7,973 bases of DNA from an uncultured Lachnospiraceae bacterium (lineage in GTDB: Bacteria; Bacillota; Clostridia; Lachnospirales; Lachnospiraceae): contig CAMTBF010000148.1 in assembly GCA_947068385.1 (NCBI GenBank), positions 1 to 7,973 of the forward strand, given 5' to 3'. Position numbers and translations under genes: made by a program. Below, in pieces: positions 5,970-7,973 of this stretch (within the stretch, counting starts at the first letter, position 1; the number at the start of each line of letters is the position of its first letter). The notes under the pieces were generated by a model. It searched no databases. It was not told the DNA's origin and saw only the letters and a list, made by a program, of their open reading frames with translations.

Positions 5970-7544
5970 ATGATGAGCTGGAAGAAGAACGCGATTAGTT
6001 ATCTGATATGGTTCCTGTATACGATCATGACCGGCACGGCTCTGCTGGCCCTGGCCACAGAGGCCGGCAAAGCCGCAGGGCTTGAGGGCTATGCGGGAAT
6101 CCTCATCATGGCGGCGTCTGTGGCCGTGGCGGCGGTGGCGGCTTTTTTGCTGCACCGGTTCGCGGTGGGCCGGGCGTCCTTTGCGGAGGAGAAGGGCGTG
6201 CACCTCAAGGTGCTGGGGGCGCTGCTCGCATTGGGGCTGCTGGCGGCCGGATTCCTCCTCAGGCTGCAGGGCGTCGGCAGCGTGGACGGTTCTTCTTCGG
6301 CGTACTATGAGGCGGCAAGGGTGACTGAGGGGCAGGGCGTCCCCCAGTCGGTGCACGGTGCCGTCTACTTTTATGTCTGGCTCCTGCACGGCGTATTCCG
6401 CCTGCTGGGGAATCATGCGTCTGCCGGAATCTGGGTACAGATCGTGCTGCAGCTCGCCGCCAGCTTCCTTCTGTTCCTTGCGGTCAGGAGGCTGGCGGGG
6501 TTCATAGCCGGGCTGGTGGTGCTGGGCTTCTGCATGTGCGCGCCTTACATGGTGGCCAGCAGCCTGGCGCTGTCGCCGGACATGCTGTACTTTTTCCTCC
6601 TGACGGTGGCCGTATCCCTGATGACAGTGGGGTACGGCCACGGGAAATCCGGGGAGGAGGGGGAAGCGCAGGGGCTGAATCTGTGGGCGGGCTTTTTTGC
6701 GGGCGCCATGGCGGCGCTGTGCTGCTATGTGGACATCTTGGGAAGCCTGCTGCTGCTGGTGGCGCTGGGCGGGATTTTCCGCTGCAGGAAGGACGCGGTG
6801 TCCCCGGGGCGGAAGGCCGCGGCGGCTCTGCTGTGCGCGGCGGGAGCGATGCTGGCCTTTGGCGCCTGCGTCCTTCTGGATGCCGGATTCAGCGGGAAGG
6901 CTGTCCCAAGGGTGGCTGGGGCATGGCTTTCCCTGTACCGGCCATCGGGCTTTCGGCTGCCGGCCGGGGTGGGCGCATCCGGCTCCATGGCGGAGGGCTG
7001 CCTGTTGTTCGGAATCATGGCGCTGGGCATTTTCAGCTTCTGGTTCGACAGGAGGAGGGAGCGGATCTCGCTGGCGGTGCTGGCTGTCTGCGGCATCATG
7101 GCTGCAGGCTGCTACGGAATCTTCACGGAGGAGATGCCGGGATTCTTTTTCCTGTACCTGGCCCTTGTCCTGCTGGCCGGCATAGGGTTCGGGCAGTGCT
7201 TTTACGCGGAGCCTGCGGCGCAGGAGAGGAAGGAGGCGGAGGAGCAGCCGGACTGGGAGATCCTGATGGAAGCCAGGGACGGGGCGGAAGAGGGGCGGAG
7301 GCCGGAGCCGGCGAGGAGAGGCCCGGAGCCGGTGAAGACGGAATCCGGCCAGCCAGGGCAGAAGCGGCCGGCGGAAGCCGTGGAGGAGGACGCCCGGACG
7401 GACAGGAAGGTACAGTTCCTGGAGAATCCCCTGCCCCTGCCGAAGAAGCATGTGAAGCGGGTGATGGATTATTCTCTGCCGTCCGGGGCGCAGGACGATG
7501 ACTTCGACTATCCGGTGGCGGAGGATGATGATTTTGATGTCTAG
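5970..7544 (+). CDS. Polytopic membrane protein resembling GT-C glycosyltransferases, with acidic DDDFD-repeat tail
   Basis: This 524-residue protein has about ten or more hydrophobic segments (for example 8-30, 42-62, 79-97, 156-172, 178-220) and a hydrophilic C-terminal tail from about 412. After the third segment a loop with D106, YYEAARV (E114) and HGAVYFYVWLLHGVFRLLG is followed by paired hydrophobic helices and a CAPYMVASSLALSPDMLYFFLL stretch. This layout recalls ArnT/PMT-type GT-C transferases, which use lipid-linked sugars outside the membrane. A clear DE or DD catalytic pair is not obvious, so an inactive or non-enzymatic member is possible. The tail is rich in Glu, Arg and Pro, then has ENPLPLPKKHVKRVMDY at 485-501 and acidic motifs DDDFDYP (509-515) and DDDFDV (519-524). 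Tandem ATGs occur at 5970 and 5973. GGAAAGG at 5961-5967 suits the second slightly better, a one-residue difference. The GT2 gene 13 bp upstream is a natural donor-synthesis partner. Family placement is by pattern and moderately sure. Confidence 0.7.
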   Translation: MMSWKKNAISYLIWFLYTIMTGTALLALATEAGKAAGLEGYAGILIMAASVAVAAVAAFLLHRFAVGRASFAEEKGVHLKVLGALLALGLLAAGFLLRLQGVGSVDGSSSAYYEAARVTEGQGVPQSVHGAVYFYVWLLHGVFRLLGNHASAGIWVQIVLQLAASFLLFLAVRRLAGFIAGLVVLGFCMCAPYMVASSLALSPDMLYFFLLTVAVSLMTVGYGHGKSGEEGEAQGLNLWAGFFAGAMAALCCYVDILGSLLLLVALGGIFRCRKDAVSPGRKAAAALLCAAGAMLAFGACVLLDAGFSGKAVPRVAGAWLSLYRPSGFRLPAGVGASGSMAEGCLLFGIMALGIFSFWFDRRRERISLAVLAVCGIMAAGCYGIFTEEMPGFFFLYLALVLLAGIGFGQCFYAEPAAQERKEAEEQPDWEILMEARDGAEEGRRPEPARRGPEPVKTESGQPGQKRPAEAVEEDARTDRKVQFLENPLPLPKKHVKRVMDYSLPSGAQDDDFDYPVAEDDDFDV

Positions 7545-7561
7545 GATTTTTTGATGTCTGG
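7530..7561 (+). repeat. Short imperfect tandem repeat across the stop codon of the GT-C-like gene
   Basis: GATTTTGATGTCTAG (7530-7544), which encodes the last residues and the stop, is followed directly by GATTTTTTGATGTCTGG (7545-7561). The second copy has two extra T and one substitution. It looks like a small slippage or duplication event. The first copy ends the protein; the second is untranslated in this frame. Confidence 0.7.
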
Positions 7562-7566
7562 GATTT

Positions 7567-7595
7567 GCGGCGGATGATGCCTGGTCATCCGCCGC
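7567..7595 (+). terminator. Strong hairpin between convergent genes, probable terminator
   Basis: Bases 7567-7577 and 7585-7595 form a perfect 11-bp GC-rich stem with a 7-nt loop, 22 bp after the stop at 7544. On the plus strand it is followed by a modest TTTT at 7602-7605, so as an intrinsic terminator it is imperfect but the best candidate for ending the glycosyltransferase transcript. Read on the minus strand the stem is followed by A-rich sequence, so it is not a good terminator for the AraC gene. The minus-strand stop codon lies inside one arm. Confidence 0.6.
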
Positions 7596-7973
7596 GTGCC
7601 GTTTTCCGGTACTGCTGGGGCGAGAGGCCGGTCTCCCGCTTAAAGATGGCGGAGAACTGGGCGGAATTGGAAAAGCCGCAGCGGTAGGCGATTTCCGTGC
7701 AGCTACAGGCATCCTCCGCCAACATGCCCTCCGCGGCTTCGATTCGTCTGCGGATCAGGAACTGTTGGGGGGAGAGCCCGGTGATCTCCTTGAAATAGTG
7801 CTGGAAATAGTCATAGGAGAAGTTCAGCTGTCTTGCCAGATCCTTGAACAGGATCTTTCCATGGTAATTGTCCGAGATGTAATTGATGATGTATTCCAAG
7901 TTCTTCCCCTGTTTTCTGGTCTGGCCGCTGCTGTCCAGACGCTTCAGGGCGATGAACAGCTCGTTCAGCTTTA
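7585..7973 (-). CDS. AraC-family transcriptional regulator, C-terminal DNA-binding part (5' end outside window)
   Basis: About 128 C-terminal residues of an AraC/XylS-type regulator are visible. The frame is open from the right edge (KLNELFIALKRLD onward) to the TGA at 7587-7585. The codon at 7899-7897 is TTG in mid-protein, not the start. Two helix-turn-helix units are clear. The first includes LFKDLARQLNFSYDYFQHYF and GLSPQQFLIRRRIEAAEGML. The second has CTEIAYRCGFSNSAQFSAIF followed by KRETGLSPQQYRK, matching the family consensus of I-A-x-x-x-G-F, FK, G-x-S-P and YR. Each HTH binds a major-groove half site. The N-terminal effector domain is not in view, so the ligand cannot be inferred. 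The gene converges on the GT-C-like gene with a 40-bp gap, and there is no evidence that it regulates these genes. Confidence 0.93.
   Translation of the reverse strand, partial: KLNELFIALKRLDSSGQTRKQGKNLEYIINYISDNYHGKILFKDLARQLNFSYDYFQHYFKEITGLSPQQFLIRRRIEAAEGMLAEDACSCTEIAYRCGFSNSAQFSAIFKRETGLSPQQYRKTARGG

Noticed and set aside
5712..7712. A 666-codon open frame on the minus strand, longer than the plus-strand gene it overlaps
   Set aside because: Its product is low-complexity and rich in His, Arg, Pro and Gln with no recognisable domain. It runs antisense to a gene with coherent membrane segments and into the real AraC gene. Long antisense frames are expected when third positions are GC-rich.
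7897..7899. TTG on the minus strand as the AraC start
   Set aside because: The frame continues open to the window edge with plausible protein sequence, and AraC regulators normally carry a larger N-terminal domain, so this is an internal leucine codon.

Overview
The window looks like chromosomal core sequence from a high-GC member of the Clostridia, most probably a Lachnospiraceae-type gut anaerobe. The reasons are a GC content near 60% by eye with GC-rich third positions, heavy use of AGG for arginine, strong GGAGG-type ribosome binding sites, the Firmicute order nnr-alr-mazF, and a clostridial-style YebC that begins [14 protein letters not shown]. The assignment is inferred from composition and gene order, not from a database match. 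No rRNA, tRNA, CRISPR array, insertion sequence or prophage signal is visible, and no gene-free stretch exceeds about 120 bases.

Left block (1-2586, + strand). The 3' part of a bifunctional NAD(P)H-hydrate repair gene (nnr) is followed 17 bp later by alanine racemase (alr), and 92 bp later by a MazF/EndoA-type RNase toxin. No antitoxin gene precedes mazF. A 9-bp-stem hairpin lies just upstream of the mazF ribosome binding site.

Central block (2587-4895, + strand). A short intergenic region carries a 21-bp tandem duplication. Its second copy supplies the -35 box of a near-consensus extended -10 sigma-A promoter, and inverted repeats overlap both the -35 and -10 boxes. This promoter drives a CNNM/CorC-type membrane protein (DUF21, CBS pair, CorC_HlyC domain). 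Its membrane domain lacks the glutamates normally conserved in the family. A second extended -10 promoter sits inside the 3' end of that gene, followed at the expected transcription start by a perfect 14-bp palindrome. It leads into yebC, a translation/transcription factor gene.

Right block (4961-7973). A GT2 polyprenyl-phosphate-sugar synthase-like gene is followed 13 bp later by a polytopic membrane protein that resembles GT-C glycosyltransferases and has a long charged cytoplasmic tail ending in two DDDFD motifs. The pair plausibly works as lipid-linked sugar donor synthase plus membrane transferase or partner. It converges on the C-terminal part of an AraC-family regulator on the minus strand, which runs off the right edge. 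A strong hairpin lies between the convergent genes and contains the AraC stop codon.

Most of the window is ordinary housekeeping sequence. The points that deserve a second look are the degenerate DUF21 motifs, the antitoxin-less mazF, the duplicated promoter element, the palindrome at the yebC start site, and the GT2/GT-C-like pair with its repeated acidic tail.
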